From Bryobacterales bacterium (GTDB lineage Bacteria > Acidobacteriota > Terriglobia > Bryobacterales > UBA6623): DNA of 64,000 nt. Both the position numbers and the translations under genes were made by a program. Positions 43,757 to 52,264 of the stretch are shown one piece after another. Location: the NCBI GenBank assembly GCA_022826925.1, contig JAJDTX010000175.1, positions 25,599 through 89,598 on the forward strand, in the 5' to 3' direction. Numbering within the stretch: position 1 is the first letter of the stretch; every line of letters starts with the position of its first letter. The notes under the pieces are model-generated. The model was not told where the DNA came from and made no database searches. It saw only the letters and a program-made list of their open reading frames with translations.

Positions 43757-45100
43757 TCACGGCTCCCACGGGGCCCAGTCTGCCGATTCGGCCCGCATCT
43801 GCTCGTATAAGCCGCCCAGTTCCGCCACTATTTCGGGATTCTGCGACGCGACGTCGGTCGTCTCGTTGACATCCGCCTCCAGGTCGTAGAGCTGCGGCGA
43901 CTCGACTGCTCGCACATCCGGGGCGTAGTTGTGGAATTTCTCTCGCGGCATGGCAAGCTTCCATCTCCCGCGGCGAACCGCGTGCAGTTCCATTTGCACG
44001 AAGTAATGGAAGGTGTCGCGGGCTCCCGAACCCGCCTCCCCGTGCCAGAGCGCGCTTTGGTCCAAGCCATCCAAGATGCGATCCTCCGGGGGCGCCGCGC
44101 CCGCGAGCGCAGCAAAGGTGGGCATTACGTCCAGCGTCGAGACGATGGCGTCGGACTCGCGACCGGCAGGCACCCGTCCCGGGCCCCACAGAATCGCTGG
44201 CACGCGCACCCCGCCTTCCCAAGACGTGCCCTTGGCCCCGCGCAGCCCTCCGGAATCACCAGTGGCCAAGTGTCCGCCGTGGCTCTGGAAGTAGCGCTCG
44301 ACGCGCTCCGGCTGGGACCACGGCCCGTTGTCGCTGGTCAGCAGCACGTAGGTGTTGTCGGCTAGTCCAAGTGCTTGCAACTCGTCAAGGACCCGGCCGG
44401 TGTGGTGGTCGACTTCCGCCAAGGTGTCGCCGTAAAGGTCTCCGTCCGTGGTCCCGGCAAACTCGGGCGAGGCCCCGATCACGACATGCAACATCGTGTG
44501 TGCCAAGTACAGGAAGAACGGCTCCCCCTGCTGCTGGCGCCGCAGGAAGCCGATCGCTTCATCCGTGTAGCGCTTGGTCAGCGAACCCATGTCGTCTGTC
44601 GTCTCGAGCTGCTGCGTGTCCCGCCAGAACGTGACAGTCCCGTTGTCGTTCGCGCCAAGCGTGCCGAAAAAGTAGTCGAAGCCCTGGTCGTTCGGAAGCA
44701 GGCCCTGCAGAGGCCGGCGTCTGCTCATGTCCCATTTCCCGATGGCCGCAGTTGCGTAGCCAGCTTCGCCGAGCACTTCGGCGGCTGTCACCTCGTCCGG
44801 ACGGACGGCCCAGCCGCCGCCGACGCGACCGGGATGGCGCCCCGTCATGAGCGCCCCTCGCGACGGGCCGCAAACAGTCTGCGCATAGAAGCTCGTGAAG
44901 CGGGTGCCTTCCTGCGCCATGCGGTCGAAACGGGGGGTGCTGTTCTTCTGCGACCCGTAACAAGCCAAGTCGCCATAGCCGACGTCGTCCAAGAAGACGA
45001 TGACGAAATTGGGGCGTTCATGCGCGGTGTCTGGCGACGTGCCGCAGCCCACTGACAGCAGCGCGCATGCGATGAGTGCGATGAGTGGGAGGCGAGTCAT
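43757..45100 (-). CDS. S1 sulfatase lipoprotein
   Basis: 447 residues with a lipoprotein signal (LLSVG-C19). FLDDVGYGD (about 36-44) provides the metal-binding DD. The formylglycine motif is C77-G-P-S-R81, and GKWDMS, LYLAHTMLHV and LLTSDNGPW complete the core. DDVGYGDLACYG, with the following STPRFDRMAQEG, is typical of S1_16/arylsulfatase-A-like enzymes. It follows a PQQ-like propeller gene on the same strand with 46 bp between, a probable operon. Its 3' end abuts the vapC pseudogene. Confidence 0.93.
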   Translation of the reverse strand: MTRLPLIALIACALLSVGCGTSPDTAHERPNFVIVFLDDVGYGDLACYGSQKNSTPRFDRMAQEGTRFTSFYAQTVCGPSRGALMTGRHPGRVGGGWAVRPDEVTAAEVLGEAGYATAAIGKWDMSRRRPLQGLLPNDQGFDYFFGTLGANDNGTVTFWRDTQQLETTDDMGSLTKRYTDEAIGFLRRQQQGEPFFLYLAHTMLHVVIGASPEFAGTTDGDLYGDTLAEVDHHTGRVLDELQALGLADNTYVLLTSDNGPWSQPERVERYFQSHGGHLATGDSGGLRGAKGTSWEGGVRVPAILWGPGRVPAGRESDAIVSTLDVMPTFAALAGAAPPEDRILDGLDQSALWHGEAGSGARDTFHYFVQMELHAVRRGRWKLAMPREKFHNYAPDVRAVESPQLYDLEADVNETTDVASQNPEIVAELGGLYEQMRAESADWAPWEP

Positions 45101-45146
45101 GGCGTCGTCCGCTCCGTCAGGACTGTGTTCTCGCGTTCTGACAGCA

Positions 45147-46448
45147 TCACCGCTCCAGCGAAAAGCGCACGATTTCCTCGTCGTTGCGGATGATCATGTG
45201 CCGATTGGCGTAGGCCGGATGCGTCCAATGGACAGCTCCGAATTCGCGGCGGCGGCGCAGAGGGTTGGTCGGGCGCATCAACGTCGCGCGGTCAAGCTCC
45301 TCGTAGCCCTCGGGGGAGAAACGGGCGATGACCAGTTCGCCGCGATCGTTGTTGATGAAGTAGCGATCCTCGTGGCGAACGATCTGGCCTGACGCCCAGC
45401 GGGCGTCCTCCTTGGTCAAATCAAGCGTTTCCCACACGCGGGCACCGGTGCGGGCGTCGAGGCAGCGCAAGAGCCCGTAGCTACCGATGCCATAGATATA
45501 CTCGCCATCGACCACCGGAGTGGTGACCAGGGAGTGCAGCCCGTCGGTTTCGATCTCGCTGTCGCTGTTGCCCTTCCAGATCAACTCGGCTGCCGGGCGA
45601 TCCTCGAGCAGGCGGTACATGCGCGATCCGTTGTAGAACGACGACACCAGGAGCCCGTGCTTACTGTGCACCGGCGTGGCCACAGTCAGGCCGGCCTGGA
45701 TCTTGAACGGCTGCTGCCAATAGACCTCCCCGGTCTCCGGGCTGAGCGAAGCGACCGCGGTCGGATGCCAGATGATCAACTGGCGGACGCCTCCGGCCTC
45801 GACGATCATCGGCGGGTCGTAGCCGGGCTCGGAACTGGCGTCGAGCGACCGCCAGAGCTCCTTGCCGGTCATCTTGTCGAAGGCAACGACCTTGGCGTCG
45901 GGCGATCCGCCAACCAAGGTGATCAACCGTCGGCCGTCCACCAAGGGCGCTGCAACGAATCCCCAAGTCGGAAGCTCGGCAGCGAAATCGTCCTGATAGT
46001 TGCGATGCCAAAGCTGCTCGCCGTCTTCCGCCCGCAGGCAGAACAGGTCCCCCATCGAGCCCAGCACGTACACGCGCTCGGCGTCCACGGTGGGCGTGGC
46101 GCGCGGCCCGAGGGGATATTGCAAGCCGGCGTAGTCGACCGGCCACTCTTTCTCCCACAATGTTTCCCCGGTCGCTTCGCTCAGCACGAGCACCCGCTCG
46201 ATGCCCTTGCGGTTCTCCGTCGAGCGGTAGTCCGTGACGAAGACGCGTCCGTCTGCGACGGCCGGGCCAGCATAACCATTGGCAATCGGCTTGGACCAGA
46301 CCCGCTTGGGCCCGCCGTCAGGGAAGCGCTCCAAGATTTCGGTCTCGGTCCAGATCCCGAGACGGTCCTTGCCGCGCCACTGCGGCCAATCCTCGGCCTG
46401 CAAGGCAACGGCCAAAACGAGCGAGAGTATACACAGTGCACGGCCCAT
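45147..46448 (-). CDS. Secreted PQQ-like beta-propeller protein
   Basis: 433 residues from ATG 46448, chosen because it starts the signal peptide (LCILSLVLAVALQAED); an earlier start adds 26 basic residues. The mature N-terminus E-D-W-P-Q-W-R-G matches that of the propeller at 40223. Blades show VLVLSEATGETLWEKEW, VYVLGSMGDLFCLRAEDGEQLWHRNY, VVAFDKMTGKELWRSL and LRCLDARTGARVWETL. No haem site. It probably precedes the sulfatase in one transcript. Function unknown; likely periplasmic. Confidence 0.88.
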   Translation of the reverse strand: MGRALCILSLVLAVALQAEDWPQWRGKDRLGIWTETEILERFPDGGPKRVWSKPIANGYAGPAVADGRVFVTDYRSTENRKGIERVLVLSEATGETLWEKEWPVDYAGLQYPLGPRATPTVDAERVYVLGSMGDLFCLRAEDGEQLWHRNYQDDFAAELPTWGFVAAPLVDGRRLITLVGGSPDAKVVAFDKMTGKELWRSLDASSEPGYDPPMIVEAGGVRQLIIWHPTAVASLSPETGEVYWQQPFKIQAGLTVATPVHSKHGLLVSSFYNGSRMYRLLEDRPAAELIWKGNSDSEIETDGLHSLVTTPVVDGEYIYGIGSYGLLRCLDARTGARVWETLDLTKEDARWASGQIVRHEDRYFINNDRGELVIARFSPEGYEELDRATLMRPTNPLRRRREFGAVHWTHPAYANRHMIIRNDEEIVRFSLER

Positions 46449-46583
46449 GAACCGACATTGTAGCCGCCGCGCGCCACGGCGTAGACTGGTGGGTCGCGCC
46501 TCGGTCGCCGCCAATCGGCGAAACACCGGTTCCCGGCCGGCTCAGCGAACTATTCCCATGCCTTCCGCCGGGTCGCAGGCTGA

Positions 46584-47456
46584 ATGAAGCGTCGTCACCG
46601 CATCGGAGCGCATACCTCGGCTGCCGGCGGCGTTCATCGAGCCGCCGAAGAGGCTGTCGCGATCGGCTGCAACACCGTGCAGGTGTTCACCCGCAGTCCG
46701 CGCATGTGGCGCGGCACGGCCCCCTCCGCCGACAGCGTCGCCCGTCTCGCCGCGCTGAGGCGAGAGCACGACCTGCGCCCGCTGGCGGTGCATGGCTGCT
46801 ACCTCACCAACCTCGCCGCCGCCGACCCTGAGGTGCAGCGGCGGTCCCGCGAGTCCTTTCGCCTGGAAATCGAAAACGCACGCGCCATCGGGGCGGAGTA
46901 CCTGGTCATCCATCCCGGAAGCGCCAAGGGCCAAACCAGGCGCGAGGCGATCGAAGTCTTCGCCGCGGCCGTGGCCGAGGTACAGCGCGGATTCGAATGG
47001 GGGACGCTGCGACTGCTGCTGGAAAACACGGCCGGCGGCGGTGACACGCTCGGGCGTTCGTTCGAAGAGCTGGCCGAGCTCAGCCACGCGGTCGGGGCGC
47101 TCTGTGAGGCCCCGCTGGGATTCTGCATCGACACCGCGCACAGCTTCGAAGCCGGCTATGACATCACGACCGAAAAAGGCCTGCGCGACACGGTGCGCTC
47201 CATGCACCAGTGCCTGGGCATGGCAAACGTGCGCCTATTCCATGCGAACGACTCCAAGACGGCGCTAGGCTCGAACCGGGACCGTCACGAGTCCATCGGC
47301 GACGGGTATATCGGCGCGGAAGCCTTCGCTCGCATCCTGAGCCACCCGCGACTGCGGGCCAAGCCGTTCATCCTCGAGACGCCATTCATCGACGAAAGCC
47401 ACCGCGAGAATGTCCGGAGGCTATGGGAATTGGCAGGCGAGCCGCTGGCGGGCTAG
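46584..47456 (+). CDS. nfo: Endonuclease IV
   Basis: 290-residue zinc-dependent AP endonuclease of base excision repair. RIGAHTSAAGGVHRAAEEA opens the family barrel. Metal ligands appear in LAVHGCYLTN, YLVIHPGSAKG, LLLENTAGGG, GFCIDTAHSFEAGYD, RLFHANDSKTALGSNRDRHESIGDG and FILETP. Normal length. Its last 4 bp overlap the convergent metallopeptidase gene. Confidence 0.95.
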   Translation: MKRRHRIGAHTSAAGGVHRAAEEAVAIGCNTVQVFTRSPRMWRGTAPSADSVARLAALRREHDLRPLAVHGCYLTNLAAADPEVQRRSRESFRLEIENARAIGAEYLVIHPGSAKGQTRREAIEVFAAAVAEVQRGFEWGTLRLLLENTAGGGDTLGRSFEELAELSHAVGALCEAPLGFCIDTAHSFEAGYDITTEKGLRDTVRSMHQCLGMANVRLFHANDSKTALGSNRDRHESIGDGYIGAEAFARILSHPRLRAKPFILETPFIDESHRENVRRLWELAGEPLAG

Positions 47457-48142
47457 TCGTCGCTGCCGCCCAGCAGGCCGGCGCGGAGCAGGAAGTACAG
47501 CAGGGTCAGGATGCTGGTCACCGCCGCCGCCACGTAGGTCCAGGCCGCGGCGTTGAGGACCTTGTCCATGCCTTCGCGCTCGTACGGGGAGACGATCCCG
47601 TAGTTGACCACGAGCTGCTTCGCCCTGTTGCTGGCATCGAACTCTACCGGGAGCGTGACCAGCTGGAACAACACCGTTGCCGAAAACAGGGCGATGCCGA
47701 TGTAGACCATGCCCGAGATCGACAGGAATATCCCGAATATGATGGCGAGATATCCGAAGTTCGAGCCCAAGCTCGCCGTGGGCACCAGCGCAGACCGAAG
47801 CTGCAGCGGGGTATAAGCGTTGGCGTGCTGGATCGCATGACCCGCTTCGTGGCAGGCCACGCCGACGGCAGCGATCGAAGCCCGGTCATGCACATCGGGG
47901 GACAGCCCGAGACTGCGGGTGGCGGGGTTGTAGTGATCGGACAGGAACCCGGACGAGACTCCGATCTTGACATCGTGAAGGCCCGCTTGGTCCAACATTT
48001 GGCGGGCCGCCTGCGCGCCCGTCATCCTAGCCCTGACCTTGCCGTACTTCTTGAATGCGGACTTGGTCTTGGCGCTGGCCCAGAGAGACATCAGCAAGCC
48101 TGGAATCATGAACAGGAGATAGATTGGATCAAAGAACAGCAT
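47453..48142 (-). CDS. Zinc metallopeptidase (YugP family)
   Basis: 229-residue membrane protein of the neutral zinc metallopeptidase (YugP-like) family. An N-terminal membrane segment (1-20), the zinc motif H98-E-A-G-H102 in ACHEAGHAIQHANAYTP, and two to three further helices (about 120-155, 205-222) are visible. LFFDPIYLLFMIPGLLMSLWA and LPVEFDASNRAKQL are family hallmarks. Likely acts on membrane or periplasmic proteins; substrate unknown. It overlaps nfo by 4 bp at the 3' ends. Confidence 0.9.
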   Translation of the reverse strand: MLFFDPIYLLFMIPGLLMSLWASAKTKSAFKKYGKVRARMTGAQAARQMLDQAGLHDVKIGVSSGFLSDHYNPATRSLGLSPDVHDRASIAAVGVACHEAGHAIQHANAYTPLQLRSALVPTASLGSNFGYLAIIFGIFLSISGMVYIGIALFSATVLFQLVTLPVEFDASNRAKQLVVNYGIVSPYEREGMDKVLNAAAWTYVAAAVTSILTLLYFLLRAGLLGGSDD

Positions 48143-48244
48143 TCGGTGAATTGCCTCCCTTCGTAGCCCTAGGCGGGCGCGGGATGTCTTCTCAGCACTA
48201 GTTTAGACCACGCTCGGCGCACCAGTTCACCGCGCGACGGCGAT

Positions 48245-49054
48245 CTACGGCGGCGCCGCACCGGCAACAAGTTTGCGATAGCCCGCCTGCACCCTTGCGA
48301 CAGCCGATCCTCTAATCTCGCGATAGGGAACGAAATCGTCCGGATCCGGCAGACGCGCCACGCCAGCGGCGAGGATCCAGTCCCGGGGCTTGGGCAGAGG
48401 GACAAGGCGGTTGACCGGGGACAGCAGCCAGCGAACGGGGAGTCCGGCAGCCTGCAATCGGTCCAAGATCGGCTGCAACTCGCCGTCAGGCAGCGACCCG
48501 AACACACGGAACCAGACTTCCGGCGCAGCGGCAGCGATAGCTCCGACCAAGGCCTCGGAACCTACCGCTTCCAGGCTCTCGGAATCGACCACCAAGTCGG
48601 CGATGACGAAGTCGGGCGGCTCGTGGGCACTATCCAAGTAGTCGCGTGCCTGGGCCACGTGCAGGCGCAGGCGCCCTTCACGTTCGTAGTGGCCAATCAG
48701 CGGATGAAACTCTCTGGCCATCGCGACCATGGCCGGATCGGCGTCGACCGCATCCATGGCCAGGTCCGGGAATTGGTGCAACAATCCCACCACTCCACAG
48801 CCCCCGCCGAGCCCCAGCATCAGGCCTCGGCCCGCAGGGTGTCGCTGGCCGGCCAGGAACCAGGCCAGTTGGTAGCGCGTCTCGGTCACCGGCCCTGGGC
48901 CCTGCCCCAAGTGGGGCGCCACAGCGCTGGCGGCCGGACGTAGCAGCGAAGCGCCCTGCAGCACGCCGCCGATCGTAAAGCGGCGCGATTCGGCCGTGTC
49001 CACGACACCCACGGGCCCGTACAGCCCGGCGCGTTCCAGGCGAACTGTCGGCAC
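48245..49054 (-). CDS. Spermidine synthase-like / SAM methyltransferase-fold protein
   Basis: 269 residues from GTG 49054. The central fold is Rossmann-like: LMLGLGGGCGVVGLLHQF (motif I), MDAVDADPAMVAMAREF (motif II with the acidic residue), RLHVAQARDYLD and PDFVIADLVVDSES. This is the order seen in spermidine-synthase-like proteins, but the aminopropyl-acceptor residues are not clear, so catalysis is not assigned. The gene begins 5 bp after lptB and is in the lpt operon, an unusual companion. Confidence 0.78.
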   Translation of the reverse strand: MPTVRLERAGLYGPVGVVDTAESRRFTIGGVLQGASLLRPAASAVAPHLGQGPGPVTETRYQLAWFLAGQRHPAGRGLMLGLGGGCGVVGLLHQFPDLAMDAVDADPAMVAMAREFHPLIGHYEREGRLRLHVAQARDYLDSAHEPPDFVIADLVVDSESLEAVGSEALVGAIAAAAPEVWFRVFGSLPDGELQPILDRLQAAGLPVRWLLSPVNRLVPLPKPRDWILAAGVARLPDPDDFVPYREIRGSAVARVQAGYRKLVAGAAPP

Positions 49055-49059
49055 CGCGC

Positions 49060-49806
49060 TCAGCTCCGCGGCGCGGCCCGGGCGGGCAATTCGAAGTGTT
49101 CGCCGAGATAGACCCGGCGCACCTCCGGGTCGCTCTCCAACTCGTGCGGCGTTCCCGAGCGAAAGATTGACCCGTTGTGGATAATGAGCGCCCGGTCAGT
49201 CACCGCAAGCGTTTCGCGCACGTTGTGGTCGGTGATGACAATGCCGATCCCGTCGGCGCACAGCCGCGCCAGGATCGCCTGCAACTCGATCACCTGCTTC
49301 GGGTCAATGCCCGAGAAGGGCTCGTCGAGCAGCAGGAAGAACGGCGACAAGACCAGCGACCGGGCGATCTCGACGCGCCGTCGCTCGCCGCCAGACAGCT
49401 GGTAGCCGCGGCTGTGCCGAACTTTGTCCAAGCCAAACTGCGCGATCAGGTCGTCGAGACGCTCGCGGCGCTCGGCCCGGACCAGCGGCTGCGTTTGCAG
49501 GACCGCCAGGATGTTCTCGTCCACCGTGAGCTTGCGGAACACCGAGGCTTCCTGCGGCAGGTAGCTGATGCCCATGCGGGCGCGCTGATACATCGGCAGC
49601 TCGGTGATATCGGCCTCGTCCGCGAAGACTCGGCCGGCATCGGGGCTGACCAGCCCGACGATCATGTTGAACGAGGTCGTCTTGCCAGCGCCGTTCGGTC
49701 CTAGCAGCCCGATGATCTCGCCGCGACGAACGGCCAGGGTGAAGTCCCTGACCACCTGCCTGCCCCTGTAGCTCTTCGACAGTCGCTCAGTGCGCAGGGA
49801 ATCCAT
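49060..49806 (-). CDS. lptB: LPS export ABC transporter ATP-binding protein
   Basis: 248 residues, the usual LptB length. Walker A is GPNGAGKTT (about residues 37-45). LVSPDAGRVFADEADITELPMYQRARMGISYLPQEASVFRKLTV is the LptB-type Q-loop region. The signature is LSGGERRRVEIARSL, and Walker B is LLLDEPFSGIDP. It powers lipopolysaccharide extraction from the inner membrane with LptFG, which are not in the window. It lies 30 bp after the LptC/LptA-type gene, supporting the Lpt assignment of that protein. Confidence 0.95.
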   Translation of the reverse strand: MDSLRTERLSKSYRGRQVVRDFTLAVRRGEIIGLLGPNGAGKTTSFNMIVGLVSPDAGRVFADEADITELPMYQRARMGISYLPQEASVFRKLTVDENILAVLQTQPLVRAERRERLDDLIAQFGLDKVRHSRGYQLSGGERRRVEIARSLVLSPFFLLLDEPFSGIDPKQVIELQAILARLCADGIGIVITDHNVRETLAVTDRALIIHNGSIFRSGTPHELESDPEVRRVYLGEHFELPARAAPRS

Positions 49807-49836
49807 CAGACAGGCGAAGCCAAGCGGCGCTCCACA

Positions 49837-52071
49837 CTAGCGGGAAGCCGGGCGGTAGGTATAGGCGCGCTCGGCGCGCTGGCCCAAGACAAGCAGCCTA
49901 TCACCGGCGATGCGATAGGTCAAACTGGCACCTTCCGATTCGGTGCCGTCCGGCATCAGAATTCGCGCCGGCTGGCCGACCAAGACCACCTCGGACTCGG
50001 CCACGTCGAACTCGGCCCGATCCCCGAACGCCCGGTGGCCCGAACCATCTGGCGGATCCACGATGCGCACCGAGCCGACTGCAACGACACGCATCCCAGC
50101 GTCGCTGCTATCTGCACCAAGGGCTGCCTGCAGCTCGTCGGCCAACACCCGCATACCCTGCCTGCGGTAGTCGACTGCGCCTTCGAAGCGAGCGGCGCCG
50201 GTCTCGGGATCGTAGAACATCAGATCGGACCGCACGATCGAGAGCGAGTCCGGATCCGACGCGCTCTCTCCGCCCGCGACCCACACGACCTCGACTCCGC
50301 CGCGGGCCGCGATTCGGTTCGAGGCTTGGTCGATCACGATCGAATCCGCGTCAATTCGATTGCGCCCTTGCCACAGCCGGGCGCCGTTCCGGTACTCCAA
50401 GGTGTGGTTCTCCGGATCGGAAACCATTGCGCCTGCGGCCAGGAACACGGGCCGTTGACCCGCGAACATGCCCATCGCCCCAGGCTGCCCGGAGCCGTCC
50501 GGCCCCTGAATCAGGAATCCGGTCACATCGCCCGCGGCATTCACCCTGCCGTTGGCCCGGGCCAAGACGATCTGGCGGGCCGACAGGTTGCCGTCCGCGC
50601 TCGCGGCAGTGGCGTTTCCCTCCAACTCCAACACACCGCTATCCGGATCGAACCGAGCGCTGTCCGCACCTCCCCTGCTCGGACCTTCCTTGAATTCGAA
50701 ATTCCCGGCTTGGCGCAGCTCGGCGATTTCCGAGGTGCCGGGATCGAAGCGCGCATCTAGGGAGTCGCTCCAAGTCCGCAATTCTGGCGACGCCTGGTCG
50801 GCAGCGCGCTGAACCAGCTGCGCCCCGTTTCGAGCCTCGAGGCTCTCGAGGTCGCCCGCAGTCCCGTAAGCCATGCGAATGCTGCCGCCGACCAGCGTTC
50901 GTGCCGGCGCATCCGCTCCGCGCGCCAGCTGGCGCAGGGTACCGCGCGCCGGCGACTCAACACGCTCGATCTGCGCCCCGCCCGGCTTCAAGACCAACAA
51001 CAGCGACTCGGACTCGATCATGTTGACCGTGCCGCCATCGGACGGATGCAGCGAGGCCTGCGCCGCTCCGCTCGCCTCGACACGACGCAGCGTGCTTGAG
51101 GAAACGCTCGAAGGAGCCTCCACGCGGGCCTCGTACTGCAGGTCGACGGAATCGGCCTTGACCTCGATCCGCTGGCCAGCCTCGGTCGATGTGAATTTGG
51201 CTCTTCCGGAGCCGCGGGAGCGCGCCAGCTCGCCTCCAATGTCAAACTCCACCTCCAGCCGAGACGCCGAGAACGCAGTCCGCCGGTCGGCCATGCTTTC
51301 GCCGCCGCGCGCATTGACGCCATCGATTCGACGGATGCGCCCGTCGGACATCAAGACAACTCCGCTATCGCATTCAAGCCAGCCTGCGCCTTGCTCGATT
51401 CGGGCGCCTCCCGCGAGTTCAATTCGCGCCCCTTCCTCGGTATAGAGCAATCTGCCAGCCCGGATAACGGCCGACGGCTCGTCCGGGTTCGGCCCGGAGC
51501 GTTCCAAGCGCACCTCGGACATCATCCGCAGCACTCCCGTCGTTGCATCGTACGCGGCTCCCAGGGAACTGCCCGCCCCGTCGGCAAAGCGGTAATCCAC
51601 CCTCCGCTCCGTGCTGGCGCTATTGGCGGACGGGCGAAACGTCACTCCAGAAGTGGCGACTTCTACCGGGCGTCCCGTTCCGCCATCGGTCTGGACACCC
51701 AACGTGATCAGGGTCTCGCCATCGCTGTAAAGGCTTCCATCCGCCTGCATGCGCATCGCGCCGCTCTCGACGCGGTCGAGGCTTCCCGCCTGCAATCGAA
51801 AGATCTCCAGCACGACTCCGCGCAGGTCAGTTGTCAGCCCGTCCGCCCCTTGGACGAAGTCATCGGCGCTGACTTCCATGCGCGTGGAATCGCCGATGGT
51901 CTGTGTCAAGCGCCAGCTCTCCGACTGCGCCGAGAGATCCTCTGGCAAGGCCGGAACCGCTTGCGTCGACCCCCGCCCCGCCGCGGTCCGCGAGCCGAGG
52001 TAGTCGCGCACGACCAAAGCCAGCAGCGCCAGCGCGGCCAGCAACAGGAGAGATCGCAATGGATTGCGCAA
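49837..52071 (-). CDS. LptC/LptA-type (OstA-like) LPS transport protein, very long
   Basis: 744 residues from TTG 52071. An N-terminal membrane anchor (5-24) then a series of beta-strand repeats. The first resembles LptC (SESWRLTQTIGDSTRMEVSADDFVQG, with SLYSDGETLITLG); later stretches resemble repeated OstA/LptA jellyroll units (AKFTSTEAGQRIEVKADSVDLQY, FEGAVDYRRQGMRVLADELQAAL, GHRAFGDRAEFDVAESEVVLVGQPARI). Bacterial LptC is near 190 residues and LptA near 185, so this chain could span the periplasm alone. Linked to lptB by 30 bp. No separate lptA seen. Confidence 0.8.
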   Translation of the reverse strand: MRNPLRSLLLLAALALLALVVRDYLGSRTAAGRGSTQAVPALPEDLSAQSESWRLTQTIGDSTRMEVSADDFVQGADGLTTDLRGVVLEIFRLQAGSLDRVESGAMRMQADGSLYSDGETLITLGVQTDGGTGRPVEVATSGVTFRPSANSASTERRVDYRFADGAGSSLGAAYDATTGVLRMMSEVRLERSGPNPDEPSAVIRAGRLLYTEEGARIELAGGARIEQGAGWLECDSGVVLMSDGRIRRIDGVNARGGESMADRRTAFSASRLEVEFDIGGELARSRGSGRAKFTSTEAGQRIEVKADSVDLQYEARVEAPSSVSSSTLRRVEASGAAQASLHPSDGGTVNMIESESLLLVLKPGGAQIERVESPARGTLRQLARGADAPARTLVGGSIRMAYGTAGDLESLEARNGAQLVQRAADQASPELRTWSDSLDARFDPGTSEIAELRQAGNFEFKEGPSRGGADSARFDPDSGVLELEGNATAASADGNLSARQIVLARANGRVNAAGDVTGFLIQGPDGSGQPGAMGMFAGQRPVFLAAGAMVSDPENHTLEYRNGARLWQGRNRIDADSIVIDQASNRIAARGGVEVVWVAGGESASDPDSLSIVRSDLMFYDPETGAARFEGAVDYRRQGMRVLADELQAALGADSSDAGMRVVAVGSVRIVDPPDGSGHRAFGDRAEFDVAESEVVLVGQPARILMPDGTESEGASLTYRIAGDRLLVLGQRAERAYTYRPASR

Positions 52072-52264
52072 GCGATTTGATGATATCAGCGCCTCGAGCC
52101 GGCTACATCGCGTCGGGGCGGTCCCCAGTTGATTGAGCGGAGCATTCGATCCGAGTTACGAGCTTCGGGGCCGGGCTGCTGCGAGCCCACACCGCTAGGG
52201 CTGGGATCGCGCTCGACCCGCTGCCCTTGCTAGCGACCCGCGCTGCGGATCGCGTGACACCGTC

